Positions 8,215 to 16,813 of a DNA stretch of 55,372 nt are shown here, piece by piece. The position numbers and the translations under genes were made by a program. Numbering within the stretch: position 1 is the stretch's first letter; each line of letters opens with the position of its first letter. The notes under the pieces are model-generated. The model was not told the DNA's origin. It did no database searches and worked only from the letters and a program-made list of their open reading frames with translations. Source of the DNA: JADJTT01 sp049306275 (GTDB lineage: Bacteria > Bacteroidota > Bacteroidia > Chitinophagales > Saprospiraceae); assembly GCA_049306275.1 (NCBI GenBank), contig JBAQQB010000017.1:1-55372 (forward strand), written 5' to 3'.

Positions 8215-8775
8215 CTACGATTCGGAATCCGTTTTATGGGCAAATAACAACACGCGGTCTTCCCTGTCGCGTTCCTTCCATTCCACCTTGACATAAGCCT
8301 CGTCCAACGCGTCTACCCTGAGCCCGGAGTAGTCGGGCTGAATGGGCAGGTGGCGGTTGAACCTGCGGTCGACCAGGGCCACCAGTTCCACCCGCTGAGG
8401 GCGGCCATAGTGCTGGAGCGCGGTCAGCGCCGCCTGCACCGTGCGGCCCGAATAGAGCACGTCGTCAACCAGCAACACGTTTTTTCCTTCTACCAAAAAA
8501 GGCATATCCGTAACGCTGGCCTTGAGCGGCTTGGCGCGAATGCGGAAATCGTCGCGGTAAAAGGTAATATCGAGCTTGCCGTATTCGATGGAGGGAATAT
8601 GCAGGATGGATAGGAGCCGGTCGTAAAGACGGTCGGCCAAAAAGACCCCGCGTGGCTGGATGCCAATGAGGCAGGTGTTCTCAAAGGAATTGAATTCCTC
8701 GATGAGCTGGTGGCAGAGCCTTTCAATGGTGAGTTGAAACTGCTCGTGGTTCAGTATGATCCTGCCTTCTTCCAT
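8215..8775 (-). CDS. pyrR: PyrR bifunctional pyrimidine regulator / uracil phosphoribosyltransferase
   Basis: A 186-residue phosphoribosyltransferase-fold protein. The PRPP-binding loop LLVDDVLYSGRT is at 101-112. In Firmicutes PyrR binds the pyr leader RNA and also converts uracil plus PRPP to UMP. It is the first gene of a pyrR-pyrB operon. A -7 element (TATATTTG on the minus strand, 8785-8792) ends 9 bp before this ATG, so the transcript would be almost leaderless. That leaves no room for a classical attenuator upstream of pyrR, so control, if any, must act differently here (inference). The ATG at 8775 is preferred to a longer frame to 8829, which would start upstream of the promoter element. 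Confidence 0.94.
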   Translation of the reverse strand: MEEGRIILNHEQFQLTIERLCHQLIEEFNSFENTCLIGIQPRGVFLADRLYDRLLSILHIPSIEYGKLDITFYRDDFRIRAKPLKASVTDMPFLVEGKNVLLVDDVLYSGRTVQAALTALQHYGRPQRVELVALVDRRFNRHLPIQPDYSGLRVDALDEAYVKVEWKERDREDRVLLFAHKTDSES

Positions 8776-8784
8776 AGGTCCGGA

Positions 8785-8792
8785 CAAATATA
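8785..8792 (-). promoter_or_regulatory. Bacteroidota -7 element for pyrR-pyrB
   Basis: TATATTTG on the minus strand matches TAnnTTTG. An upstream TTTTTTTC tract at about 8811-8818 (spacer about 18) could act as the -33 element. The pyrR ATG lies 9 bp downstream, which predicts an almost leaderless mRNA. Confidence 0.6.
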
Positions 8793-8894
8793 AGCATTCC
8801 TTTCTCTCCCGAAAAAAATTTCCCTCCACCCGTTTAAACGTTTTCCGTCCCCCACAGTCTATGGGGTGTTTTTAACCAAAAAGCAACCGAAATC

Positions 8895-9707
8895 ATGAAA
8901 AAGAACCTCTTATTGCCCGCACTCCTGTTTGCCCTCCCCTTCCTGTTCATCGCATGCAACAAGGAAGACCAATCGCTCGACAACATGGAAACCACGACTA
9001 CTGACGACGTACTGACTGCCGACGACCTGATCCAGAACACCGAAGAAGAAATTGACTACCAACTCGAAACCCGCGGATTGGGCGAGGACTGCCCCACCGT
9101 AACAGTAACCCCAAATGACGGAACCTACCCGCGCACCATCACCATCGACTACGGCACGGAAGGATGCGAAGGCCCCAACGGCCACGTGCGCAAAGGCATC
9201 ATCCAGGTGGTAGTGACCGATACCATGATCAATGTCGGCGCCTCCCGCACCGTAACTTTCATCGGCTTCTCCGTTGACGACGTGCTGGTCGGAGGTACCC
9301 GGGTCAAGACCAACACCGGGCCTAACGGTGAAGGCCAGCCTACCTTTACCCGCGAGGTGATTGAAGCCAGCCTTACCTTCCCCAATGGCGATGTGGCCGA
9401 ATGGAGTGGTGAGCAAGTAATCACTCTCATCGAGGGGTTCGACACTTTCCTGCGCATTGACGATGTCTGGCAGATCGAAGGAGGCTCTTCTGGCGTCAAC
9501 CGCAATGGCCAAGCCTTCACCTCTAACATCACTACCCCGCTGATCAAGCCCTTCGCCTGCCCCTGGATCGTGAGCGGCGTCCGCGAGGTAACGGTCAACG
9601 ACCACACCATTACGCTTGACTACGGCGACGGGGAATGCGACAAATTCGCCACCCTCACACGCCCTGATGGAACGACGAAGGTGGTGGTGATCAGGAGATG
9701 GTGGTAA
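8895..9707 (+). CDS. Conserved hypothetical lipoprotein
   Basis: A 270-residue protein with a lipoprotein signal: charged MKKN, a hydrophobic core, then lipobox LFIAC with Cys21. A short acidic, Thr/Asp-rich linker follows, and the remainder looks all-beta. It contains two similar segments, one near 75-105 (ITIDYGTEGCEGPNGHVRKG) and one near 240-265 (ITLDYGDGECDKFATLTRPDG). Each has a YG-x-C core and an aromatic or basic edge. I recognise this as a lipoprotein type seen in Bacteroidota but know no function. It is divergent from pyrR. An inverted word array just after the stop (9712-9760) probably terminates it. Confidence 0.8.
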   Translation: MKKNLLLPALLFALPFLFIACNKEDQSLDNMETTTTDDVLTADDLIQNTEEEIDYQLETRGLGEDCPTVTVTPNDGTYPRTITIDYGTEGCEGPNGHVRKGIIQVVVTDTMINVGASRTVTFIGFSVDDVLVGGTRVKTNTGPNGEGQPTFTREVIEASLTFPNGDVAEWSGEQVITLIEGFDTFLRIDDVWQIEGGSSGVNRNGQAFTSNITTPLIKPFACPWIVSGVREVTVNDHTITLDYGDGECDKFATLTRPDGTTKVVVIRRWW

Positions 9708-9711
9708 AAAA

Positions 9712-9760
9712 AAGTTGAGAAGTTGAGAAGTTGAGAAGTGGAGGCTCAACTTCTCAACTT
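9712..9760. repeat. Inverted AAGTTGAG octamer array
   Basis: AAGTTGAG x3 plus AAGTGGAG (9712-9743), then CTCAACTTCTCAACTT (9745-9760), the inverse complement of two units. It lies between the lipoprotein stop codon and the purB -7 element and is a likely terminator hairpin. Confidence 0.85.
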
Positions 9761-9767
9761 AACTTTG
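9760..9767 (+). promoter_or_regulatory. Putative -7 element of purB
   Basis: TAACTTTG (TAnnTTTG) ends 19 bp before the purB ATG. It begins on the last base of the right arm of the AAGTTGAG repeat. No clear -33 element is visible, because that region is filled by the repeat. Confidence 0.45.
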
Positions 9768-9786
9768 CGTCTGAAACGACGCGACC

Positions 9787-11121
9787 ATGCTTACAGCTAT
9801 TTCTCCCATAGACGGGCGTTATGCCGCCCAAACCAAAGTACTGGCAGATTATTTTTCCGAATATGCCCTCATCCGGTACCGGGTGCTCATCGAGGTGGAA
9901 TACTTTAAAGCCCTGGCTACTATTCCACTGCCCGGACTGGAAAACCTTCCCGCACGGACCGAAGAAGAACTCACCCGCTTGGTCAACGCCTTCTCGCTCG
10001 ATGATGCCGAACGCATCAAATCCATTGAGAAAGAGACCAACCACGACGTCAAGGCCGTCGAGTATTTCCTCAAAGAACAATTCGACCGCCTCGGTCTCGG
10101 CCCTTTCAAGGAGTTCATCCACTTCGGCCTCACTTCGCAGGACATCAACAATACCGCGACGCCCCTGCTGCTAAAACACGCGCTTGCCAACGTCTATTTC
10201 CCGCTGCTGGACCAATTGATTGGCGAACTGGAGCAGATGGCCGCTCAGTGGGCGGATGTTCCTATGCTAGCCAGAACCCACGGCCAGCCTGCCTCCCCCA
10301 CCCTGTTGGGGAAAGAATGGAAGGTCTTCACCGCACGACTGCGCGAACAGCTCCGGCAACTGGAAGCCATACCGGCCAAAGCCAAATTCGGCGGCGCCAC
10401 GGGGAATATGAACGCCCACTACGTCACCTACCCAGGAATTGACTGGCATGGGTTCGCGGAGACCTTCGCCGGCGAAACCTTGGGCATGAGCAGGGCCTAC
10501 CCGACCACCCAGATCGAACACTACGACAACCTTGCTGCCACCTTCCACGCCCTGATGCGCATTAACACCATCCTGACCGATTTTTGCCGGGATGTGTGGA
10601 CCTACATTTCGTTGGACTATTTCAAGCAAAAAACCATCGCCAAAGAGGTGGGCTCCTCGGCCATGCCCCATAAAGTCAACCCCATCGACTTCGAAAACGC
10701 GGAAGGCAACCTTGGGCTGGCCAACGCCCTGTTCGACCACCTCGCCTCAAAGCTCCCCATCAGCCGCCTGCAACGCGACCTGACCGACAGCACCGTGCTG
10801 CGCAACATCGGCGTGCCGGTGGGACATACCATACTGGCGTTCCGCTCCATTCTCAAAGGACTGGGCAAGCTCATCCTCAACGAAGCGCAGCTGCACGCCG
10901 ACCTGGAGAAAAACTGGATGGTCGTAGCGGAAGCAATCCAGAACATCCTGCGCAGAGAAGGCGTCGACCAACCCTATGAAAAGCTGAAGGCCTTGACCCG
11001 GGGACAGGCAGCTATCGGGCAGGTGCAAATCCATGCCTTTATCGATACACTTGGCGTTTCCGACGCCGTCAAAGCTGAGCTCAAAGCCATCACGCCACAT
11101 AACTACGTCGGAAAGCCATGA
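9787..11121 (+). CDS. purB: Adenylosuccinate lyase
   Basis: A 444-residue member of the fumarase/aspartase superfamily. It acts twice in purine synthesis, cleaving SAICAR to AICAR and adenylosuccinate to AMP. The superfamily signature GSSAMPHKVNPIDFEN begins near residue 288. The N-terminal ISPIDGRY is typical of the E. coli-type enzyme, and GLTSQDINNTA (about 115-125) contributes to the active site. The stop codon overlaps the ATG of the downstream methyltransferase (ATGA), so the two are translationally coupled, although no functional link is known. A -7 element lies 19 bp upstream. Confidence 0.96.
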   Translation: MLTAISPIDGRYAAQTKVLADYFSEYALIRYRVLIEVEYFKALATIPLPGLENLPARTEEELTRLVNAFSLDDAERIKSIEKETNHDVKAVEYFLKEQFDRLGLGPFKEFIHFGLTSQDINNTATPLLLKHALANVYFPLLDQLIGELEQMAAQWADVPMLARTHGQPASPTLLGKEWKVFTARLREQLRQLEAIPAKAKFGGATGNMNAHYVTYPGIDWHGFAETFAGETLGMSRAYPTTQIEHYDNLAATFHALMRINTILTDFCRDVWTYISLDYFKQKTIAKEVGSSAMPHKVNPIDFENAEGNLGLANALFDHLASKLPISRLQRDLTDSTVLRNIGVPVGHTILAFRSILKGLGKLILNEAQLHADLEKNWMVVAEAIQNILRREGVDQPYEKLKALTRGQAAIGQVQIHAFIDTLGVSDAVKAELKAITPHNYVGKP

Positions 11122-12041
11122 AGAAATGGATACTGAAGGCCCTGATCCAAAAGGCCATCTCCTGGCTGCCCAACGGACACCGGATCAACTACCTCTTTCA
11201 ACAGTATGTCACCAAAGGCGTAAGGCTGACAGATGAATACCTGGAGGACAAGCTGATCCATTTCAGCCACCACCGCCGCTTTTTTGCCGAAGGGAAAATG
11301 CCTGCCGAGGGAAAAACCATCCTTGAACTCGGCGCCGGCTGGTACCCCATCGTTCCGGTCTGCTTTTTTCTCGAAGGCGCAGAGCGCATCATCACTGTTG
11401 ATATAGTACCTTTTCTGAGCGCTGAAAAAGTGAGACAAGCCCTTGGGGCTTTTGTCAGATTGAAGGAAGAAGGCCGGCTGAAACAATACGTGGCCCCCTT
11501 AACAAGTCGTTGGGAAGTGCTGGAGGAACTATGCGATGAGAAAGACCTGAATCTTCCTGCCCTCCTGGAGCGCCTCCGTATCCGCTACCTGGTAGCCGAC
11601 GCCCGCAATTTACCGCTGGAAGCCGATTCTATCGACCTGATTAGCTCCAACAATACTTTTGAGCATATTTACCCTGAAATTCTGGAGGACATCCTGCTGG
11701 AGTTCAAAAGGTTGCTGCGCCCGGGCGGCATGATGAGCCACTTCATCGACATGTCAGACCACTTTGCCCACCTCGACCAATCGATCACCATCTACAATTT
11801 CCTGCGCTTCTCCAAAAGACAATGGTCGTTGATCGACAACACTATCCAGCCTCAGAACAGGTGGCGGTTAGCCCAATACCGGGCATTGTACGAAAAGCTG
11901 GGCATACCTGTCCACAAAGAGGAAAACCGCCCAGGCGATCTTGCAGCCCTGCGGTCGGTACCGGTGCACAGCGAATTTACAGGGATGGGAGAAGCGAACC
12001 TCGCCATCAGCCACAGCTACCTGGTCAGCGGTCCATTCTGA
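11118..12041 (+). CDS. Class I SAM-dependent methyltransferase
   Basis: A 307-residue predicted cytosolic methyltransferase. The SAM-binding motif I is LELGAGWYP at about 69-77. Residues near 170-200 (YLVADARNLPLE, then SSNNTFEHIYPE) match motifs II-IV of UbiE/COQ5-like enzymes. An N-terminal helical extension of about 65 residues precedes the Rossmann core. The substrate cannot be predicted. It starts inside the purB stop codon and ends overlapping the 3' end of the convergent rtcB gene by 17 bp, with no separate terminator visible. Confidence 0.85.
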   Translation: MKKWILKALIQKAISWLPNGHRINYLFQQYVTKGVRLTDEYLEDKLIHFSHHRRFFAEGKMPAEGKTILELGAGWYPIVPVCFFLEGAERIITVDIVPFLSAEKVRQALGAFVRLKEEGRLKQYVAPLTSRWEVLEELCDEKDLNLPALLERLRIRYLVADARNLPLEADSIDLISSNNTFEHIYPEILEDILLEFKRLLRPGGMMSHFIDMSDHFAHLDQSITIYNFLRFSKRQWSLIDNTIQPQNRWRLAQYRALYEKLGIPVHKEENRPGDLAALRSVPVHSEFTGMGEANLAISHSYLVSGPF

Positions 12042-13425
12042 CGATCTTGGGCTGGAAGGTCCCCACTACGTCGACCAATTCTCTTTGAGCATCCATGACA
12101 TCCCAGATATTCTTGTAGGCGATGGGCGCCTCGTCGAGTCCGCCGCCGATCAGGGTGACGCCTGCGTCTTCCAGTATCTTGTTGAGCTGGCGTTGGGTGA
12201 TCTGGTTCCTGGCCTCGGTGCGCGACATCAGGCGGCCGGCGCCATGCGAAGCGGAGTTGATCGATTCGGGGTTTCCTTTCCCCCTCACGATAAACCCGGG
12301 CAGGGTCATGGACCCGGGAATGATGCCTAATGCGCCCTTGTGGGCCGGGGTAGCGCCTTTGCGGTGCACGATGGCCTCCGTGCCGTCGGGCAGGCGTTCT
12401 TTCCAGGCGAAATTGTGGTGGTTTTCGACCCGGAATAAGGGGTCTTCTCCCAAAGCTTTCGCCATCCGGTGGTGGATATGCGCGTGATTGGCGGAAGCGT
12501 AGAGCCCGGCTACCGTCATGGCTTTCCAGTACTCGATACCTTCTTCTTTATCCAGATCCAGCCATGCCAGGTGTTTGGCGCTTTTGGGCAGCTGGCAGGT
12601 ATCCATGGCGATTTTTGTGTAATGGCGGGCGATGTTGGCGCCCAGGTTGCGGGAGCCCGAATGCGACAGCAGTCCGAAGTAATCTCCTACCGGAAGATTC
12701 CATTCATTGCCCGGGTCGGAAATATACACGGGACCGAACTCTACGAAGTGGTTGCCGGAGCCCGAGGTACCGATCTGATCTGCCGCCTTTTTCCTCATCT
12801 CCCGGAGCAGTTTCACCTCGCTGAACTCCGGCAGGTGAAGCACCTCATCGTCCATCGGCCGGTCAAATTCATCGATGCCAAAGCGGGTATTTTCCTCCAG
12901 CATCTTTGTCAGGCGGCCGGCTTTGCGGGAAAATTCGGACACGGGAATGGGAAAAACGCTCAGGCACATCCGGCAGCCGATGTCAACGCCGACGCCGTAG
13001 GGAATGACCGCATTTTCGGTGGCCAAAACCCCTCCTATCGGAAGTCCGTAGCCCTGGTGCGCGTCGGCCATCAGGGCGCCCTGGCGCGTGATGGGCAGGG
13101 ACATGGCTGTGCTCATCTGCGCGATAGCCCCTTTTTCGATACCTTCTTTTCCGTAAATAGGGAAATACAGGCTTTGGGCACGAAGCGCGTATTCGCCGGA
13201 ATTGCGCTCTCCCTCCCCCTTCAGCTCCTGCACGAGAATACCCAGCACCGGATGCGATTCGAAGCGCTCAGGATAGTCGAGCACTTCCTGGAAAAGTTGC
13301 ATGAGCCGGTCTTTTTCCTCCCGCTTGTATTGCAGAAGCACCTGCTGGATGGCCAGCCCCATGGAACGGTTTTTGGGGTAACCCATCTTCTCCAGTTCTT
13401 TTCCGCGAATTTTTGATTTTCCCAT
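12025..13425 (-). CDS. rtcB: RNA-splicing ligase RtcB family protein
   Basis: A 466-residue GTP- and Mn2+-dependent RNA ligase that joins 3'-phosphate or 2',3'-cyclic phosphate ends to 5'-OH ends. Family landmarks are DAHQGYGLPIGG (121-132), the metal-binding DIGCRM (148-153, Cys151), SGSGNHFVEF, HSGSRNLG, NHAHIHHRM, and SASHGAGRLMSR. The last of these carries the histidine expected to be guanylylated. Length is typical. No archease or RtcA gene is adjacent, so there is no clear RNA-repair operon. It follows purM on the same strand after 44 bp. RtcB in bacteria is linked to tRNA or rRNA repair; the target here is unknown. Confidence 0.93.
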   Translation of the reverse strand: MGKSKIRGKELEKMGYPKNRSMGLAIQQVLLQYKREEKDRLMQLFQEVLDYPERFESHPVLGILVQELKGEGERNSGEYALRAQSLYFPIYGKEGIEKGAIAQMSTAMSLPITRQGALMADAHQGYGLPIGGVLATENAVIPYGVGVDIGCRMCLSVFPIPVSEFSRKAGRLTKMLEENTRFGIDEFDRPMDDEVLHLPEFSEVKLLREMRKKAADQIGTSGSGNHFVEFGPVYISDPGNEWNLPVGDYFGLLSHSGSRNLGANIARHYTKIAMDTCQLPKSAKHLAWLDLDKEEGIEYWKAMTVAGLYASANHAHIHHRMAKALGEDPLFRVENHHNFAWKERLPDGTEAIVHRKGATPAHKGALGIIPGSMTLPGFIVRGKGNPESINSASHGAGRLMSRTEARNQITQRQLNKILEDAGVTLIGGGLDEAPIAYKNIWDVMDAQRELVDVVGTFQPKIVRMDR

Positions 13426-13469
13426 AATGCTTAAGAGACAAAAAAAGCGGAAAATGAGTTCCCAAAGCC

Positions 13470-14645
13470 TTATTCATAATCAAAAATTCCGTAGGCTGTC
13501 TCCAGCCGCACGGAGGAGCGCGTAGCATCCTCTACGTATCCAGCGATGCGGGCCTCGATACCGAAGGCCTGCGCGGCCTCAATAGCGGCAGCAGCGTGTG
13601 CTTCGGGCAGGTAGACTTCCATGCGGTGGCCCATGTTGAAGACCTGGTACATCTCCTTCCAACTGGTGCCTGATTCGGCCTGCATGAGTTGGAAGAGAGG
13701 CGGAACGGGGAAGAGGTTGTTTTTCACCACCTTTTTCTGATCGACAAACTTGACGACCTTGGTCTGACCGCCGCCGGTGCAGTGGATCAGTCCGTGAATA
13801 TGCCCCCGATGGCTGGCCAGCAGTTTGGCCAAAGGCGGAATATATGTCCTTGTAGGCGACAACACCAACTGGCCGATGGTATAAGACTTGCCATCGATCT
13901 GCAGTGTGTCGGTCAGTTTTTTGGACCCGGTATACACGACTTCCCTGGGCGTATTGCTGTCGAAGCTGTCGGGATAAGCGCTGGCGTGGTAAGCCGAGAG
14001 CAGGTCGTGGCGGGCCGAAGTGAGCCCGTTGCTTCCGATGCCGCTGTTGTAGGCCTGCTCATAGGAAGCCTGCCCGCTGGAACTCCAGGCTACGATCACA
14101 TCGCCGGCCTGAATGTTGTTGATGATCAGATCCGAGCGTTTCATGCGGGCGAAGGCGGTATAGCCTACGTCGATCGTGCGCACGATATCGCCGACATCGG
14201 CGGTTTCGCCGCCTGCCAGATGGATCTGTATGCCGAGGGAGGCCAGCTCCGCAATCAATTCCGTTGTACCGCCGATGGCCGCCTTGATCACATCGCCGGG
14301 GATGATGTTTTTGTTTCTGCCAATGGTCGAGGAGAGGATGATCTGGTCAACGCAGCCTACACAGGCCATATCGTCGAGGTTCATGACGATGGCGTCCTGG
14401 GCGATGCCTTTCCAGACATTCAGGTCGCCCGTTTCTTTCCAGTACATATATGCCAGGCTGGTTTTCGTGCCCGCTGTATCGGCGTGCATGATGTTGCAGT
14501 AATCGGGGTCCATACCTGCGACATCGGGCAATATTTTACAAAACGCATTGGGAAACAAACCCTTGTCAAGGTCTTTGATCGCTGCGTGAACCTCGGATTT
14601 TGTAGCGGAAACGCCGCGCTGGTCGTACTTGGAGGGATGCGTCAT
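13470..14645 (-). CDS. purM: Phosphoribosylformylglycinamidine cyclo-ligase (AIR synthase)
   Basis: A 391-residue member of the PurM/AIR synthase family, which closes FGAM to aminoimidazole ribotide using ATP. Visible landmarks are the N-terminal YDQRGVSA, an HADTAGTKTSLAY metal/ATP region (about 54-66), NLDDMACVG (near 90), and HLAGGETADVGD (about 142-153). It is about 45 residues longer than the E. coli enzyme, as in the Bacteroidota form. It may be co-transcribed with rtcB, since both are on the minus strand with a 44 bp gap, although the pathways differ. A clear -7 element (TACCTTTG on the minus strand) sits 15 bp before the ATG. Confidence 0.9.
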   Translation of the reverse strand: MTHPSKYDQRGVSATKSEVHAAIKDLDKGLFPNAFCKILPDVAGMDPDYCNIMHADTAGTKTSLAYMYWKETGDLNVWKGIAQDAIVMNLDDMACVGCVDQIILSSTIGRNKNIIPGDVIKAAIGGTTELIAELASLGIQIHLAGGETADVGDIVRTIDVGYTAFARMKRSDLIINNIQAGDVIVAWSSSGQASYEQAYNSGIGSNGLTSARHDLLSAYHASAYPDSFDSNTPREVVYTGSKKLTDTLQIDGKSYTIGQLVLSPTRTYIPPLAKLLASHRGHIHGLIHCTGGGQTKVVKFVDQKKVVKNNLFPVPPLFQLMQAESGTSWKEMYQVFNMGHRMEVYLPEAHAAAAIEAAQAFGIEARIAGYVEDATRSSVRLETAYGIFDYE

Positions 14646-14660
14646 TTATAGCAGTTTTCG

Positions 14661-14668
14661 CAAAGGTA
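14661..14668 (-). promoter_or_regulatory. -7 element of purM
   Basis: TACCTTTG on the minus strand, followed by GCG, matches the Bacteroidota TAnnTTTGC element and ends 15 bp before the purM ATG at 14645. No convincing -33 element is visible. Confidence 0.6.
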
Positions 14669-14734
14669 GCTCAGTTTTGTTGGTAAGGAATTGATATTTA
14701 ACATTTTTGTTTATGCAGGATTGGAATCGAATTC

Positions 14735-14742
14735 TATATTTG
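14735..14742 (+). promoter_or_regulatory. -7 element upstream of the M23 peptidase gene
   Basis: TATATTTG followed by CAC is a perfect TAnnTTTGC element. It lies inside the longest open frame of the peptidase gene, which argues for a translation start downstream of about 14750. Confidence 0.6.
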
Positions 14743-14814
14743 CACTACGTTAATTCGCACACTTATGAGGATTGCCCTCAAAAAGGGCGAGCATTGCTAA
14801 AAAAAACGGGAAAA

Positions 14815-16158
14815 GTGGACTTAAAAAACCAGTCTAAAAAGCTTCTCAACAAGAGAACGCTTGCAGTGGCCGTTACTGGCCTCCTCTTCGCCGGCATTGG
14901 CGCCGTGCTTCTCCAGACCAACCAACGCAATTTGCAGGCATCGCTCTCCGGGGCGGACAACCTTCAGCTGAGCGCCTTCCCCATCGTCGTTCCCAACATG
15001 AAATACGGCTTCGCGCTCGACACCTTTCAGGTGGTCGAAGGCACGATCAAGCCCAACAAGGTCTTCAGCGACCTGCTGGTGGAAAACGGCGTGTCCTACC
15101 CTACTATCGAAAAGTTGGTAGCCAACGCCAGCGGGGTATTTGACCTGCGCAAGATGCAAAGCGGAAAGCCGTTTATGGTCCTGACCAGACATGAAGGAGA
15201 AGGTCCTGACCATTTCATTTACGAACCCAATGTCTACGAATATATCGTCTTCCACCTGAAAGGCGATCTGAAGGTGGAACGGGTCGAAAGGCCGGTATCC
15301 AAGGAAATCCGCACCGCCAGCGGCGTGCTGGAAAGCTCTCTTTGGCAGACGATGGTCGACAATGGCCTGAGCTATGAACTGACCGCAAAGATGGAAGACG
15401 CCCTGCAGTGGTCGATCGACTTCCACCACCTGCAAAAGGGCGATGAGTTCCGCCTGGTATTCGAGGAGAACAGCATTGAAGGCGAAGCCGTCGGCGTAGG
15501 TAATGTGCATGCCGCTTACTACAAGACCTCCGGCAACGAATACTATGCCCTCTGGTATGAGCACGGCGATATTGCAGGCTACTACGACCTCGAAGGCCGC
15601 CCGATGAAAAAGTCCTTCCTCAAGGCCCCGGTCAAGTATTCCCGCATTTCCTCCTACTACAACCTCAACCGTTTCCATCCGGTGCTCAAGCGCAACCGCC
15701 CGCATCTCGGCACCGACTATGCCGCGCCTTATGGCACGCCTATTTACGCCGTAGGCGACGGGTACGTCGTCGAAGCAGGCTATGGCAGCGGCAATGGCAA
15801 TTACGTAAAAATCAAGCACAACGATACCTACCAGACCCAATACCTGCACATGCAAAAATTCGCCAATGGCATACGCAAAGGCGTCCATGTGCAGCAAGGC
15901 CAGGTGATCGGTTATGTGGGCTCCACTGGTTTAGCGACGGGTCCCCATGTCTGTTTCCGCTTCTGGAAGAACGGCAAGCAGGTTAACCACCTCAACCTCA
16001 ACTTCCCGCCGCCCGCTCCCCTTCCCGCTTCCGAAATGGAGGCCTTCGGAAAGGTGCGCGATCAGTACCTCCAAATGCTGAAAATTCAGGAAGCCACGGT
16101 GGTTTCCGGTGACAAGGCGCCGGAGGAAGCAAGCAATGCTTCAAGTCCGGCACTCTAA
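14815..16158 (+). CDS. M23-family peptidoglycan metallopeptidase, Cys-variant active site
   Basis: A 447-residue envelope protein. A single membrane segment (about 15-35) precedes a linker and a C-terminal LytM/M23 domain (about 290-410). In the classical fold zinc is held by HxxxD plus the last His of an HxH motif. Here His297 and Asp301 (HLGTD) and His378 are present, but the HxH motif reads HVC, so Cys380 replaces the third ligand. Cys can bind zinc, so the enzyme may still be active; alternatively it is a regulator of amidases. The start is uncertain. GTG at 14815 is preferred because a -7 element lies at 14735-14742 and GGGAAAA precedes it. TTG at 14794 and the open frame to 14707 are alternatives. 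Confidence 0.83.
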   Translation: MDLKNQSKKLLNKRTLAVAVTGLLFAGIGAVLLQTNQRNLQASLSGADNLQLSAFPIVVPNMKYGFALDTFQVVEGTIKPNKVFSDLLVENGVSYPTIEKLVANASGVFDLRKMQSGKPFMVLTRHEGEGPDHFIYEPNVYEYIVFHLKGDLKVERVERPVSKEIRTASGVLESSLWQTMVDNGLSYELTAKMEDALQWSIDFHHLQKGDEFRLVFEENSIEGEAVGVGNVHAAYYKTSGNEYYALWYEHGDIAGYYDLEGRPMKKSFLKAPVKYSRISSYYNLNRFHPVLKRNRPHLGTDYAAPYGTPIYAVGDGYVVEAGYGSGNGNYVKIKHNDTYQTQYLHMQKFANGIRKGVHVQQGQVIGYVGSTGLATGPHVCFRFWKNGKQVNHLNLNFPPPAPLPASEMEAFGKVRDQYLQMLKIQEATVVSGDKAPEEASNASSPAL

Positions 16159-16197
16159 AAAAAAAGAGGCTGCTTCGCGAAGCAGCCTCTTTTTTTA
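16157..16197. terminator. Bidirectional intrinsic terminator
   Basis: A perfect 24-nt palindrome (16166-16189, arms GAGGCTGCTTCG and CGAAGCAGCCTC) is flanked by A9 on the left and T7 on the right. It sits between the convergent M23 peptidase and yqgE genes and can terminate both. Confidence 0.92.
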
Positions 16198-16208
16198 TCA
16201 ACTTGCTA

Positions 16209-16769
16209 TCAGTTCCAATTCACCGTATCCGGCATTTGGGCAATGACGGTGTAGGTATCGCCCAGATTGGCCAGTGCCTGCTGCCACAGGTTGTCGGGGT
16301 CGGAGTTGAAAACGTAATTGGGGTACAATTCGGAAACCATCCAGGATCCGTCCGTAAGTTCGTCAATCAGCTGCCCTTCGCTCCAGCCGGAGTACCCTAC
16401 AAAGAAGCGGATGTCTTTGGGTTGGATCAGCTGCGAGCGGATCAGGACCTTCAGCTTTTCAAAATCGCCTCCCCAGTATACGCCAGGGATGATCTTCGTG
16501 CTTTCCTCCAGCAAATCGCCCACCGCATGGATGTAGTGAATGGTATCGGTTTGCACGGGACCGCCGAAAAATACGGGAGCATCGAACTCGGGAAAGTCTG
16601 TTATCAGTTCATCCACCCTCATTTCCAGGGGCTTGTTGAGGATAAAACCCACAGTACCCTCCTCTGCGCTGTGGTCGCAAAGCAACACCACGGAACGCTT
16701 GAAGTTGCTGTCCCACATAAAGGGTTCAGCAATGAGGATTTGCCCGGTATTTACTTGCGTTGATTCCAT
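16209..16769 (-). CDS. YqgE/AlgH family protein (DUF179)
   Basis: A 186-residue protein with full-length DUF179 features: GQILIAEPFMWDSNFKRSVV at the N-terminus, VGFILNKPLE near 40-49, VFFGGPV near 66-72, and FVGYSGWSEGQL near 123-134. The family is widespread and its biochemical role is unsettled. It lies upstream of nothing obviously related and ends at a strong bidirectional terminator. Confidence 0.9.
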   Translation of the reverse strand: MESTQVNTGQILIAEPFMWDSNFKRSVVLLCDHSAEEGTVGFILNKPLEMRVDELITDFPEFDAPVFFGGPVQTDTIHYIHAVGDLLEESTKIIPGVYWGGDFEKLKVLIRSQLIQPKDIRFFVGYSGWSEGQLIDELTDGSWMVSELYPNYVFNSDPDNLWQQALANLGDTYTVIAQMPDTVNWN

Positions 16770-16813
16770 AATTCAAATATCAAGCAGATATTTGACATTC
16801 GCAACACTCTTTT

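Noticed and set aside
12025..13425. RNA-repair operon
   Set aside because: rtcB is flanked by purM and a methyltransferase, with no archease, RtcA, RtcR or sigma-54 promoter seen.
14707..14814. N-terminal extension of the M23 peptidase
   Set aside because: A perfect -7 element lies inside it and its composition is unlike the mature protein, so the start is placed at 14815.
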